Positions 8,218 through 15,885 of a DNA stretch of 64,000 nt are shown one piece after another (position 1 is the stretch's first letter; every line of letters begins with the position of its first letter). The translations under genes and the position numbers were made by a program. Source of the DNA: Pseudomonas nunensis (GTDB lineage Bacteria; Pseudomonadota; Gammaproteobacteria; Pseudomonadales; Pseudomonadaceae); contig NZ_CP101125.1 of assembly GCF_024296925.1 (NCBI RefSeq), forward strand, positions 3,288,501 to 3,352,500, in the 5' to 3' direction. The notes beneath the pieces are model-generated. The model worked only from the letters and a program-made list of their open reading frames with translations. It was not told the DNA's origin and searched no databases.

Positions 8218-10227
8218 ATGCCCCGCACCACCGACAGCAACACCACCCTCTCCATCACCGCCACTTCGCTGTCGGCGCTTTACCCTGAATCACTGTCTGG
8301 CGAGGAAGCCCTCAACTCACTCGGTTCGCAAACCCTCAACGGCCTTAACGACGGCGCCTCCCTCATCCTGACCACCGCTGTCGCCACCCACGTCACCACC
8401 ACTTTGCACAACGACGCCCTGCTCCGTCCGTTCGACGCGCTGGTCGCCGAAATCCGCCAACTCCCGGCCGACGCCACCGCCGAACGTTATCAACTGGTGC
8501 TAAGGCCGTGGCTCTGGTGGCTGACACTGGCCAGCAACAACCGCGTGTTCCAGAACCTCAGTACGTCGGACATCGTCACCACGATTTTCAAGGCCCACGG
8601 CTTCACCGATTTCCTGCTCAAACTCACCGGCAGTTACACCCCGCGCGAATACTGCGTGCAGTACGGCGAAACCGATTTCGCCTTCGTCTCGCGCCTGCTG
8701 GAGGAAGAAGGGATTTTCTGGTTTTTCACCCACGAGGCCGGCAAGCACACACTGGTGCTGGGGGACAGTAACGACGCGTTTGTGCCGATCCCCAACGGGC
8801 CAACAGTCACCTATCTCGGCCAGCAATTGGGCGAGCGTGAGTTGCATGGCATTCGCTCCGGCCAGGTCTGCATGCAAGCGGTGGCCGGGGTGTATCGCGC
8901 GACGGATTACGAGTTCACCACGCCGACGACTTCGCTCTACGGCCAGGCCGAAGCCGTCGCCGGGCCGCTGTCGATGTACGAGCATCCGGGAGGCTATAAC
9001 GCCAAGGCGCGCGGCGATGCGTTGACCAAGCAGCGGGTCGACGGGTTGCGCAGTCAGGAGAAACGTTTTGTCGGTGAAAGTGACTGCCGCTGGCTGGTGC
9101 CGGGGCATTGGTTCACCCTTGCGGGGCACGATGATGCGAGCCTGAATATCGATTGGGTGGTGACGGCGGTCACCCACGAAGCCAGTCACGAAAACTATAG
9201 AAATCGCTTTGAAGCGATCCCCAAAGCCACGCCGTTTCGTCCGGCGCGGACCACGCCCAAACCGCGAATGCATACACAAACCGCGATCGTCGTCGGCAAG
9301 TCCGGCGAAGAGATCTGGACCGATGAATACGGCCGGATCAAGTTGCAGTTCCCTTGGGACCGCGACGGCAAGAATGACGAAACCAGTTCCTGCTGGGTGC
9401 GGGTGGTGTTGCCCTGGAGCGGCAAGGGGTTCGGCATGCAGTTCATCCCGCGTATCGGTCAGGAAGTGATCGTGACCTTTATCGATGGCGACCCCGATCG
9501 GCCGCTGGTGACCGGTTGCGTCTACAACGGCGACAACGCCCTGCCCTACGCGCTGCCGGCGAATCAGACCCAGTCCGGGATCAAGACCCAGTCGTCCAAG
9601 GGCGGTGGCGGGTTCAACGAATTGCGTTTCGAGGACAAGAAGGATGCCGAAGAGGTGTTCTTGCAGGCGCAGAAGGATTTCAAGATCAACGTGCTCAACG
9701 ACACCACTGCCACGGTTGGCCACGACGAAACCCTGACCGTGCAAAACGCGCGCACGCGCACGGTGAAGGAAGGTGACGAGACGGTGACGCTTGAGAAAGG
9801 CAAACGCAGCGTGACGATCCAGACCGGCAGCGACACGCTCGATGTGAAGGACAGCCGCACGGTGACCGTCGGCGCTGATCAGACCCACAGCACCGGCGGC
9901 AACTATGAGCATAAGGTCACCGGTAATTACAGCCTGACGGTGGACGGCAACCTGACGATCAAGGTATCCGGCACGCTGACCCTGCAAAGTGGCGGTAGCT
10001 TCAGCATTAAGAGTGGCGCCGATTTGGCGGCGGAGGCCAGTACGTCAGTCACGCAAAAGGCCGGCACATCCATGAGCAATACCGCCGGCACTTCACTGAC
10101 CAACAAGGCCGGCACCACGCTGACCAACGACGCTGGTGTCAGCTTGATGAACAAGGGCGGTGCCGAGCAGACCGTGGACGGCGGCGGCATGCTGACCATC
10201 AAGGGCGGGTTGGTGAAGGTCAACTGA
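8218..10227 (+). CDS. vgrG: T6SS spike protein VgrG
   Basis: VgrG forms the trimeric gp27/gp5-like spike that tips the Hcp tube and carries effectors out of the cell. The 669-residue product has the gp27-like part (about 1-330, with YTPREYCVQYGETDFAFVSRLLEEEGIFW near 140), the gp5 OB-fold (IKLQFPWDRDG and GFGMQFIPRIGQEVIVTFIDGDPDRPLV), and a beta-helical needle. The last 60 residues are a run of AGTSxxN-type repeats ending GGLVKVN. No extra C-terminal toxin domain follows, so this VgrG is structural and any effector must be a separate protein. The start follows a GAGG site at normal spacing. Confidence 0.96.
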   Translation: MPRTTDSNTTLSITATSLSALYPESLSGEEALNSLGSQTLNGLNDGASLILTTAVATHVTTTLHNDALLRPFDALVAEIRQLPADATAERYQLVLRPWLWWLTLASNNRVFQNLSTSDIVTTIFKAHGFTDFLLKLTGSYTPREYCVQYGETDFAFVSRLLEEEGIFWFFTHEAGKHTLVLGDSNDAFVPIPNGPTVTYLGQQLGERELHGIRSGQVCMQAVAGVYRATDYEFTTPTTSLYGQAEAVAGPLSMYEHPGGYNAKARGDALTKQRVDGLRSQEKRFVGESDCRWLVPGHWFTLAGHDDASLNIDWVVTAVTHEASHENYRNRFEAIPKATPFRPARTTPKPRMHTQTAIVVGKSGEEIWTDEYGRIKLQFPWDRDGKNDETSSCWVRVVLPWSGKGFGMQFIPRIGQEVIVTFIDGDPDRPLVTGCVYNGDNALPYALPANQTQSGIKTQSSKGGGGFNELRFEDKKDAEEVFLQAQKDFKINVLNDTTATVGHDETLTVQNARTRTVKEGDETVTLEKGKRSVTIQTGSDTLDVKDSRTVTVGADQTHSTGGNYEHKVTGNYSLTVDGNLTIKVSGTLTLQSGGSFSIKSGADLAAEASTSVTQKAGTSMSNTAGTSLTNKAGTTLTNDAGVSLMNKGGAEQTVDGGGMLTIKGGLVKVN

Positions 10228-10241
10228 GGAGGTTTACGACG

Positions 10242-10784
10242 ATGTCATCCAGCAAAGTGGACCTGGACCGTGGTGACAGCCACATGGACGGGCGCCTGGT
10301 CGATGAGCGCCTTGAAGGCCCGCTGCATATCAAGGAAGCCGGGCGGCCCCAGGCGGATCTGAATTACAGCCAGGGGGAACTGCAGGGCACCAGTTTGCTG
10401 TATCACCCCAATGGCAAGGTCTCGGCGCATTTGCCTTTTGTGCGGGACAAATTGCAAGGCGTCGCCAGTTTCTATGCGCCCGAGGGTTGGTTGCAGCGCA
10501 AGGCCAGTTACCGCCGGGGTTTGTTGCATGGTGAGGCGAATAATTACTTCCCGGACGGGCAGCTGGCCGAGGCGGAGTTCTATCGCGACGGGGTGCGTGA
10601 GGGGCGATATCAACGCTTTCATCCCAACGGTAAACCGGCGGTGGATGCGCGGTATCTGAATGGACAGTTGGTAGAGCCCGAGCGGGGGTTTGCCAGCGAT
10701 GGACGACCGCTGGATGCCGAGGGCAAGCCGATATCCAGGGTGCGTTGGTGGGTTCGGCGGTGGACGGATCCTGAGCAGGTTTGA
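10242..10784 (+). CDS. MORN-variant/YwqK-like repeat protein downstream of vgrG
   Basis: The 180-residue product consists largely of repeats of about 22 residues with the pattern G-x-x-x-G-x-x-x-x-Y/F-x-P-x-G, for example LQGTSLLYHPNGKVSAHLPF, LQGVASFYAPEGWLQ and LHGEANNYFPDGQLAEAEF. This is the MORN-variant repeat of YwqK-family proteins, often labelled antitoxin-like. Such genes commonly follow vgrG in Pseudomonas, where an adaptor or immunity role is plausible. A GAGGAGG site lies across the vgrG stop, so the gene is in the vgrG transcript. The repeats cover about residues 30-150, and the C-terminus (RVRWWVRRW) is basic and aromatic. Confidence 0.8.
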   Translation: MSSSKVDLDRGDSHMDGRLVDERLEGPLHIKEAGRPQADLNYSQGELQGTSLLYHPNGKVSAHLPFVRDKLQGVASFYAPEGWLQRKASYRRGLLHGEANNYFPDGQLAEAEFYRDGVREGRYQRFHPNGKPAVDARYLNGQLVEPERGFASDGRPLDAEGKPISRVRWWVRRWTDPEQV

Positions 10785-10800
10785 GTTTTGTGTTGGTCGT

Positions 10801-10943
10801 GAGGGCCTCTTCGCGGGCAAGCCTCGCTCCTACAGGGGAAAGCAATCCAATGTGGGAGCGGGCTTGCTCGCGAAGGGGCCGGCACATTCAATATCAATCT
10901 CGTCTGACACACCGCCTTCGCGAGCAAGCCCGCTCCCACAGGG
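10801..10943. repeat. REP elements, family A (three units)
   Basis: One single unit (about 10801-10836, GCGGGCAAGCCTCGCTCC variant) is followed by an inverted pair: TGTGGGAGCGGGCTTGCTCG at 10851 and its reverse complement ending near 10942. This fills most of the gap between the YwqK-like gene and the convergent PAAR-like gene. Confidence 0.88.
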
Positions 10944-10950
10944 TTGGGTG

Positions 10951-11343
10951 TCAGGGAATGAGCATCTGCATCTGCCCCGGCATGGCGATTTTGATCACAC
11001 CTGCCCAGTTGCACATCAGGATGCTGTTGGCGTCCAGCGCGGGCATGTTGCCCAGCAGCACGGTTGGCGTGCCGGGGAGCCAGGGCGAGGCGGTGGCCGG
11101 GATGCACGGCATCGGGGTCAACACACCGAGGGCGGCTGCGGTGGCGGCCGCGACCATTGGGTTGGCCATGCTCATGCACACGCCGAAAGGCATGACGTTG
11201 ACCAACGGAATGTGGTCCATGATGTTGGCGGCCGGCATGCCGCCGGTCAGGGTTCGGTTCACCGGCAACACGTTGAGCACGGCGGGTGCCGCGCCGAAAC
11301 TGCATTGCAGGGTGGCGGTGGCACAGACTTGCGGACAGCCCAT
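10951..11343 (-). CDS. DUF4280 PAAR-like T6SS tip protein
   Basis: The product is a 130-residue protein beginning MGCPQVCATATLQCSFGAAP. It matches the DUF4280 pattern: paired N-terminal cysteines, LQCSFG, the central INVMPFGVCMSMANP-like segment (LVNVMPFGVCMSMANP), a GVLTPMPCIPAT stretch, and a glycine/isoleucine-rich end. These PAAR-like proteins cap the VgrG spike or recruit effectors. ATG 11343 was chosen because GGAAGGAGC lies just upstream; the longer frame to 11367 lacks a site. The gene converges on the vgrG operon across a block of REP elements. Confidence 0.82.
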   Translation of the reverse strand: MGCPQVCATATLQCSFGAAPAVLNVLPVNRTLTGGMPAANIMDHIPLVNVMPFGVCMSMANPMVAAATAAALGVLTPMPCIPATASPWLPGTPTVLLGNMPALDANSILMCNWAGVIKIAMPGQMQMLIP

Positions 11344-11531
11344 TTCTAAGCTCCTTCCTGGAAACACAGCATCCCCAGAACCATAGACCGCCGCGCCGGT
11401 TCTCGCATCAGGAACGCTGATTATCCAGCAACACGCTAACCTATAAGACCGAGCCGCGCTTGTGGCACGCCCGTCTCACCATTAGATTAGCCAATGATGT
11501 CTGGCCTCCAAAATAAGCAGAAGGGATAAGC

Positions 11532-12599
11532 ATGGCGCTTACTGACCAGTCCACCCGTATCCGCTCCGGCGAAGAACTCGATGCCAGCCTGATCGATCCG
11601 TACCTCAAGGCGCATATTCCGGGCTTGAGTGGCGAACCTGTGATCAGCCAGTTTCCTGGCGGTGCGTCGAACCTGACCTACTTGCTGGAATACCCCGAGC
11701 AGGAATTCGTCCTGCGACGTCCGCCGTTCGGCCACAAGGCCAAGTCCGCCCACGACATGGGCCGCGAGTTCCGCATTCTCAACCAGCTCAAGGACGGCTT
11801 CCCGTACTGCCCCAAGGCCTACGTGCACTGCACCGACGAATCGGTGATCGGCGCCGAGTTCTATGTGATGGAACGGGTCAACGGCATCATCCTGCGTTCG
11901 GAACTGCCGCCGGAACTGGGCCTGGATTCGGCCAAGACCGAAGCGCTGTGCAAAAGCTTTATCGACAAATTCGTCGAGTTGCACCGGGTTGACTACAAGG
12001 CCTGCGGCCTGGCCGATCTCGGCAAACCCGAAGGCTATGTCGCACGGCAGATCAAAGGCTGGAGCGAACGCTACGAGAAAGCCCTGACCCCCGACGCGCC
12101 ACAGTGGGAAGCGGTCAAGGCCTGGCTCAACGACAAGATGCCGGCCGACCACCCGACGTCGAGCATCGTCCACAACGATTACCGCTTCGACAACGTGATC
12201 CTCGACCCGAACAACCCGATGGAGATCATCGGCGTGCTCGACTGGGAACTGACCACCCTCGGCGACCCGCTGATGGATCTGGGCAACACCCTCGCCTACT
12301 GGATCGAGGCCGGCGACCCGGCACCAGTGCAACTGATGCGCCGCCAGCCAAGCCACGCGCCGGGCATGCTGACCCGCCGAGAATTCGTCGATTACTACGC
12401 CGAACGCTCAGGCATCCAGATCGACAATTTCGACTTCTACTACACCTACGGCCTGTTCCGCCTGGCCGGCATCGTGCAGCAGATTTACTACCGTTTCTTC
12501 CATGGTCAGACCCAGGACAAACGCTTCGCGCAGTTCATTCACATGAACAAACTGCTGGAGCAGATGAGCTTGCAGGTCATTTCGAAATCCAGCCTCTGA
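11532..12599 (+). CDS. APH-family phosphotransferase (ACAD10/11-like)
   Basis: The protein has 355 residues with the aminoglycoside phosphotransferase/choline kinase fold. FPGGASNLTYLL near the N-terminus corresponds to the nucleotide loop. The catalytic loop is IVHNDYRFDNVI (His-Asn-Asp) and the metal-binding segment is GVLDWELTTLGDPLMDLG. Members of this subgroup occur next to acyl-CoA dehydrogenases and short-chain dehydrogenases in Pseudomonas and are thought to phosphorylate hydroxylated acyl compounds, not antibiotics. The next gene is an SDR on the same strand 38 bases away, consistent with a small lipid- or hydroxyacid-related operon. The substrate cannot be read from sequence. Confidence 0.85.
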   Translation: MALTDQSTRIRSGEELDASLIDPYLKAHIPGLSGEPVISQFPGGASNLTYLLEYPEQEFVLRRPPFGHKAKSAHDMGREFRILNQLKDGFPYCPKAYVHCTDESVIGAEFYVMERVNGIILRSELPPELGLDSAKTEALCKSFIDKFVELHRVDYKACGLADLGKPEGYVARQIKGWSERYEKALTPDAPQWEAVKAWLNDKMPADHPTSSIVHNDYRFDNVILDPNNPMEIIGVLDWELTTLGDPLMDLGNTLAYWIEAGDPAPVQLMRRQPSHAPGMLTRREFVDYYAERSGIQIDNFDFYYTYGLFRLAGIVQQIYYRFFHGQTQDKRFAQFIHMNKLLEQMSLQVISKSSL

Positions 12600-12637
12600 T
12601 CCAGGCTGTCTAATAAGACTTTTTATAAGAGAATCCC

Positions 12638-13405
12638 ATGTCCAAGACTCAGTTGTTCGACCTCGACGGCAAGATCGCTTTCGTCTCCGGCGCCAGCCGT
12701 GGCATCGGTGAAGCCATCGCCAAACTACTGGCCCAGCAAGGCGCCCATGTGATCGTTTCGAGCCGCAAACTCGACGGCTGCCAACACGTGGCCGACGCGA
12801 TCATCGCCGCCGGCGGCAAAGCCACTGCCATCGCCTGCCACATCGGCGAAATGGAACAGATCACCCAAGTCTTCGCCGCCATCCGCGAACAGTTCGGGCG
12901 CCTGGACATTCTGGTCAACAACGCCGCGACCAACCCGCAATTCTGCAACGTGCTGGACACCGACCTCAGCGCCTTCCAGAAAACCGTCGACGTGAACATC
13001 CGCGGCTACTTCTTCATGTCCGTGGAAGCCGGCAAGCTGATGCGCGACAACGGTGGCGGCAGCATCATCAACGTCGCATCGATCAACGGCATCTCGCCGG
13101 GGATCTTCCAGGGCATCTATTCGGTGACCAAGGCGGCGGTGATCAACATGACCAAAGTCTTCGCCAAGGAATGCGCGCAATTCGGCATCCGCTGCAACGC
13201 CCTGCTGCCGGGCCTGACGGATACCAAATTTGCTTCGGCGCTGGTGAAGAACGATGCGATTCTGAAGACTGCGCTGCAGCAGATTCCGTTGAAGCGCGTG
13301 GCGGATCCGAGTGAGATGGCGGGCGCGGTTTTGTATCTGGCGAGTGATGCGTCGAGCTATACGACTGGGGTTTCGTTGAATGTGGATGGTGGGTTCTTGT
13401 CCTGA
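12638..13405 (+). CDS. Short-chain dehydrogenase/reductase
   Basis: This is a classical SDR of 255 residues. The cofactor-binding glycine motif VSGASRGIGEAIA is at residues 16-28, NNAAT is near 95, and the catalytic triad is Ser148, Tyr161 and Lys165 (YSVTK). The end LNVDGGFLS is the typical SDR C-terminus. It is probably a cytosolic NAD(P)-dependent alcohol or 3-hydroxyacyl dehydrogenase. It follows the phosphotransferase gene and is followed by an intrinsic terminator at 13428, so the two probably form one transcription unit. Confidence 0.88.
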   Translation: MSKTQLFDLDGKIAFVSGASRGIGEAIAKLLAQQGAHVIVSSRKLDGCQHVADAIIAAGGKATAIACHIGEMEQITQVFAAIREQFGRLDILVNNAATNPQFCNVLDTDLSAFQKTVDVNIRGYFFMSVEAGKLMRDNGGGSIINVASINGISPGIFQGIYSVTKAAVINMTKVFAKECAQFGIRCNALLPGLTDTKFASALVKNDAILKTALQQIPLKRVADPSEMAGAVLYLASDASSYTTGVSLNVDGGFLS

Positions 13406-13427
13406 TTTGATTCGCCGGAACACAAAG

Positions 13428-13454
13428 AAGGCAGCCTCAGGGCTGCCTTTTTTT
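13428..13454 (+). terminator. Rho-independent terminator after the SDR gene
   Basis: A 9-bp stem, AAGGCAGCC paired with GGCTGCCTT, with a four-base loop runs into a tract of seven T residues. It lies 23 bases after the SDR stop codon. Confidence 0.92.
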
Positions 13455-13463
13455 GTTGAGTTT

Positions 13464-13570
13464 GAGGGCCCCTTCGCGAGCAAGCCCGCTCCCACAGGGG
13501 ATTAGGGTTGGCTGCAAATATCGCATCCCCACAGATCCAATGTGAGAGCGGGCTTGCTCGCGAAGCAGGC
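13464..13570. repeat. REP pair, family A
   Basis: CTTCGCGAGCAAGCCCGCTC near 13472 and the inverted copy GAGCGGGCTTGCTCGCGAAG ending near 13566, separated by about 55 bases. Confidence 0.88.
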
Positions 13571-13687
13571 GACTCGGTCTCACAGACCAGCTCGACACAA
13601 AGAAATTTAATTCCAACATTTGCAAATAACGAATATTTATTCCATAAATAGCCCTCCTCAAAACAAAAATCCAAAAGGACCCCGGCT

Positions 13688-14803
13688 ATGCGCGAACTCG
13701 GTATCGGACTCATCGGCACAGGTTTCATGGGCCGTGCCCACGCCTTGGCGTTTCGTAACGTCAGCGCGGTCTTCGAGCTGCCCTTGAAGCTCAAACTCGC
13801 CGCCCTCGCCGATGCCGATCCGCAGCGCGCGCGGCAGTGTGCCGAGGCCTGGGGTTTCGATGGCGCCCACAGTGACTGGCAACTACTGATCGACGACCCG
13901 AAGGTCAACCTGATCGCCATCACCACGCCCAATCATCTGCACTACCCCATGGCCATGGCCGCCCTCGCCGCTGGCAAACCGGTGTATTGCGAAAAACCCT
14001 TGGCGGTGAGCCTCGAACAGGCCAACGCCATGCGCCTGGCGGCGAAAACGGCGGGTGTGGTGACGCGAGTCGGTTACAACTATCAGCACAACCCGATGAT
14101 TGGGCTGGCGCGGGAACTGATTCAGAACGGCGAGTTGGGCGACCTCATCAGTTTCCAGGGTGAGTTCAGCGAAGATTTCATGGCCGATGCCGCCTCGCCC
14201 TGGTCCTGGCGTTGCGACGCCGCGCATGCCGGTGGTGCGCTGGCGGACCTGGGCAGTCATTTGCTGGCGATGGCGCGTTATCTGGTGGGCGATGTCGAAG
14301 CGGTGTGCGCCGACACCCAGACCGTGCATCGGCAGCGCCCCGCCGCCGCTGGCAGCCAGGAACAACGCAGCATCGCGGTGGACGATCAGGTGCATGCGCT
14401 GCTGCGGTTTGCCAATGGCGCCCGGGGCACGTTCAGCAGCAGTTGGCTCAAACACGGCTACAAGAATCACCTGAGTTTCGAGATCAGCGGCACCAAAGGC
14501 ACCCTCGCCTTCGATCAGGAACGCTTGAATGAATTGCGCCTGTTTCGTGCCGGTCAGGATGGCTTCCAGCGTTTGCTGGCGGGGCCGAATCTACCGGGTT
14601 ACGCGGCGTTCAGCCCGGCGGCCGGGCATCAGCTCGGCTACAACGAACTCAAGACACTGGAAGTGCACGACCTGGTGATGGCGTTGGCCGGGCTCAGCCA
14701 GGGCGGGACAGATTTCGAGCAGGCGTGGGAAATCGAGCGATTGGCGACGGCGATACGTCTGGCCGCCGACGAGGCACGCTGGGTCAGGCTTGAAGAGGTT
14801 TAG
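13688..14803 (+). CDS. Gfo/Idh/MocA family oxidoreductase
   Basis: The protein is an NAD(P)-dependent sugar or inositol dehydrogenase of 371 residues. The Rossmann motif GIGLIGTGFMGRAHA is at residues 5-18 and the family motif CEKPLAVSLEQA at 101-112. The C-terminal half has the GFO/IDH beta-sheet domain with GGALADLGSHLLAMARYLVG near 190. It stands alone between REP elements with an AAAGGA site before ATG 13688. The substrate is unknown and there is no sugar transporter beside it. Confidence 0.87.
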   Translation: MRELGIGLIGTGFMGRAHALAFRNVSAVFELPLKLKLAALADADPQRARQCAEAWGFDGAHSDWQLLIDDPKVNLIAITTPNHLHYPMAMAALAAGKPVYCEKPLAVSLEQANAMRLAAKTAGVVTRVGYNYQHNPMIGLARELIQNGELGDLISFQGEFSEDFMADAASPWSWRCDAAHAGGALADLGSHLLAMARYLVGDVEAVCADTQTVHRQRPAAAGSQEQRSIAVDDQVHALLRFANGARGTFSSSWLKHGYKNHLSFEISGTKGTLAFDQERLNELRLFRAGQDGFQRLLAGPNLPGYAAFSPAAGHQLGYNELKTLEVHDLVMALAGLSQGGTDFEQAWEIERLATAIRLAADEARWVRLEEV

Positions 14804-14822
14804 TGCCGGGTGAAATTGAATC

Positions 14823-14914
14823 TGTGGCGAGGGAGCTTGCTCCCGCTGGGTCGCGTAGCGGCCCCCATCAAGGGACGGCTGTGCAGTCCGACGGGAGCAA
14901 GCTCCCTCGCCACA
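14823..14914. repeat. REP pair, family B
   Basis: TGTGGCGAGGGAGCTTGCTC and its inverted copy GAGCAAGCTCCCTCGCCACA, about 50 bases apart. This is a different family from the commoner TGTGGGAGCGGGC type. Confidence 0.88.
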
Positions 14915-14935
14915 AGTTATTCGGTTTCCGTTTGA

Positions 14936-15157
14936 TTATTGAGTCACGCAGCGGGTGGTCGTGGTGGTTCTAGTCACCTGCTCATCCATGCGCGCGTCGC
15001 CCATCACATCGGTTTTATCCAGGGTTTCACAGGTACGTTCAGGCGGTGGCGGTGGTGTCACAGGGGGCGGAGGCGGAGGACTGGCACAACCACTGAGTAT
15101 CAACGCGCAAAATGCGAGCGACAGTGGCGTAAAAACGCGTTTCCCAAGACTGTTCAT
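14936..15157 (-). CDS. Small proline-rich lipoprotein
   Basis: The ATG at 15157 gives a 73-residue protein with a type II signal peptide: basic MNSLGKR, a hydrophobic core, and lipobox LILSGC with the acylated Cys at residue 24. A run of prolines (PPPPPPVTPPPPP) follows, then ERTCETLDKTDVMGDARMDEQVTRTTTTTRCVTQ with two further cysteines. It is probably membrane-anchored; the function is not recognised. The reading frame extends upstream to 15208, but that start would bury the signal peptide. Confidence 0.72.
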   Translation of the reverse strand: MNSLGKRVFTPLSLAFCALILSGCASPPPPPPVTPPPPPERTCETLDKTDVMGDARMDEQVTRTTTTTRCVTQ

Positions 15158-15343
15158 AGGCAGACCTGCGGTGGGTAATCGACGTATTTCCGCGACCCGC
15201 AAATACACCGCGCAGCCGCGGACCGGTCACAGAAAAATAAGTACCACGCATTTCTTATAGCCTAGCTATCGGCCAATGCCAGTAAACACCATGAAACGAG
15301 GGGGATGTATCGATCACAAATGGCGAGAACACCATCAATCTAC

Positions 15344-15434
15344 TGTGGGAGCGGGCTTGCTCGCGATGACGGTGTATCAGTCAACAATGATGTTGAATGT
15401 GATGGCCTCATCGCGAGCAAGCTCGCTCCCACAG
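15344..15434. repeat. REP pair, family A
   Basis: TGTGGGAGCGGGCTTGCTCG and the inverted copy CGAGCAAGCTCGCTCCCACA about 45 bases apart. The remaining sequence from 15158 to 15443 holds only the lipoprotein promoter region and no recognisable gene. Confidence 0.88.
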
Positions 15435-15443
15435 GGGTATGAC

Positions 15444-15701
15444 TTACGAGGTTTCGGGGCGGTGCAAGCCATTGCTCTCAAGCTCATATCGCAGCTCTTC
15501 GATCAATGCGACCACGGCCTCCGGGGTCCTGAGGTTCGCCACACTCAACCCGCTGACCACCAGATCCACCTGGCCAGACGCCGGGTGATAGAGCTTCACG
15601 GTCAGGGAATTGTCGCCCGTGAGCGTGCATTCACAAGCCAGTGGCGAAAAACTGCGCTCCAGTTGAGCACGCAACTGCGCTAGATAGATCATCCGCTTCA
15701 C
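15444..15701 (-). CDS. DUF1652 family protein
   Basis: The product is an 85-residue Pseudomonas-type DUF1652 protein with the pattern LERSFSPLACECTLTGDNSLTVKLYHPASGQVDLVVSGL followed by a helical IEELRYELES segment. The function of the family is not known. The GTG start at 15701 overlaps the stop of a 17-codon ORF (GTGA), which would couple translation. ATG 15692 is an alternative start and gives MIYLAQL. Confidence 0.8.
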   Translation of the reverse strand: MKRMIYLAQLRAQLERSFSPLACECTLTGDNSLTVKLYHPASGQVDLVVSGLSVANLRTPEAVVALIEELRYELESNGLHRPETS

Positions 15702-15751
15702 CCGACCAACACTGCTTGATCGAGCACACTATTGAACTGTTGATTAGCCAT
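15698..15751 (-). CDS. Possible 17-codon leader ORF before DUF1652
   Basis: ATG 15751 follows AAAGGAAC at good spacing and encodes MANQQFNSVLDQAVLVG before a TGA that overlaps the GTG start of the DUF1652 gene by four bases (GTGA). The arrangement suggests a short upstream ORF that delivers ribosomes to the next gene. It is too short for homology to be judged by eye. Confidence 0.4.
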   Translation of the reverse strand: MANQQFNSVLDQAVLVG

Positions 15752-15885
15752 CTGGCTGTTCCTTTACCTGTTTCGAAGGGGACGCGATAGCGCTCCGAGG
15801 GCGCCTTTCGCACCCTGACAGACTAAGAACTGTCGCCCCTCTTCAGAACATCCATTTGCACCCTCCCCCCTAGTGCATTTGCACC

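Noticed and set aside
8500..9987. 495-codon open frame on the minus strand across vgrG
   Set aside because: It lies wholly antisense to vgrG, which has clear homology; the frame shows no family motif.
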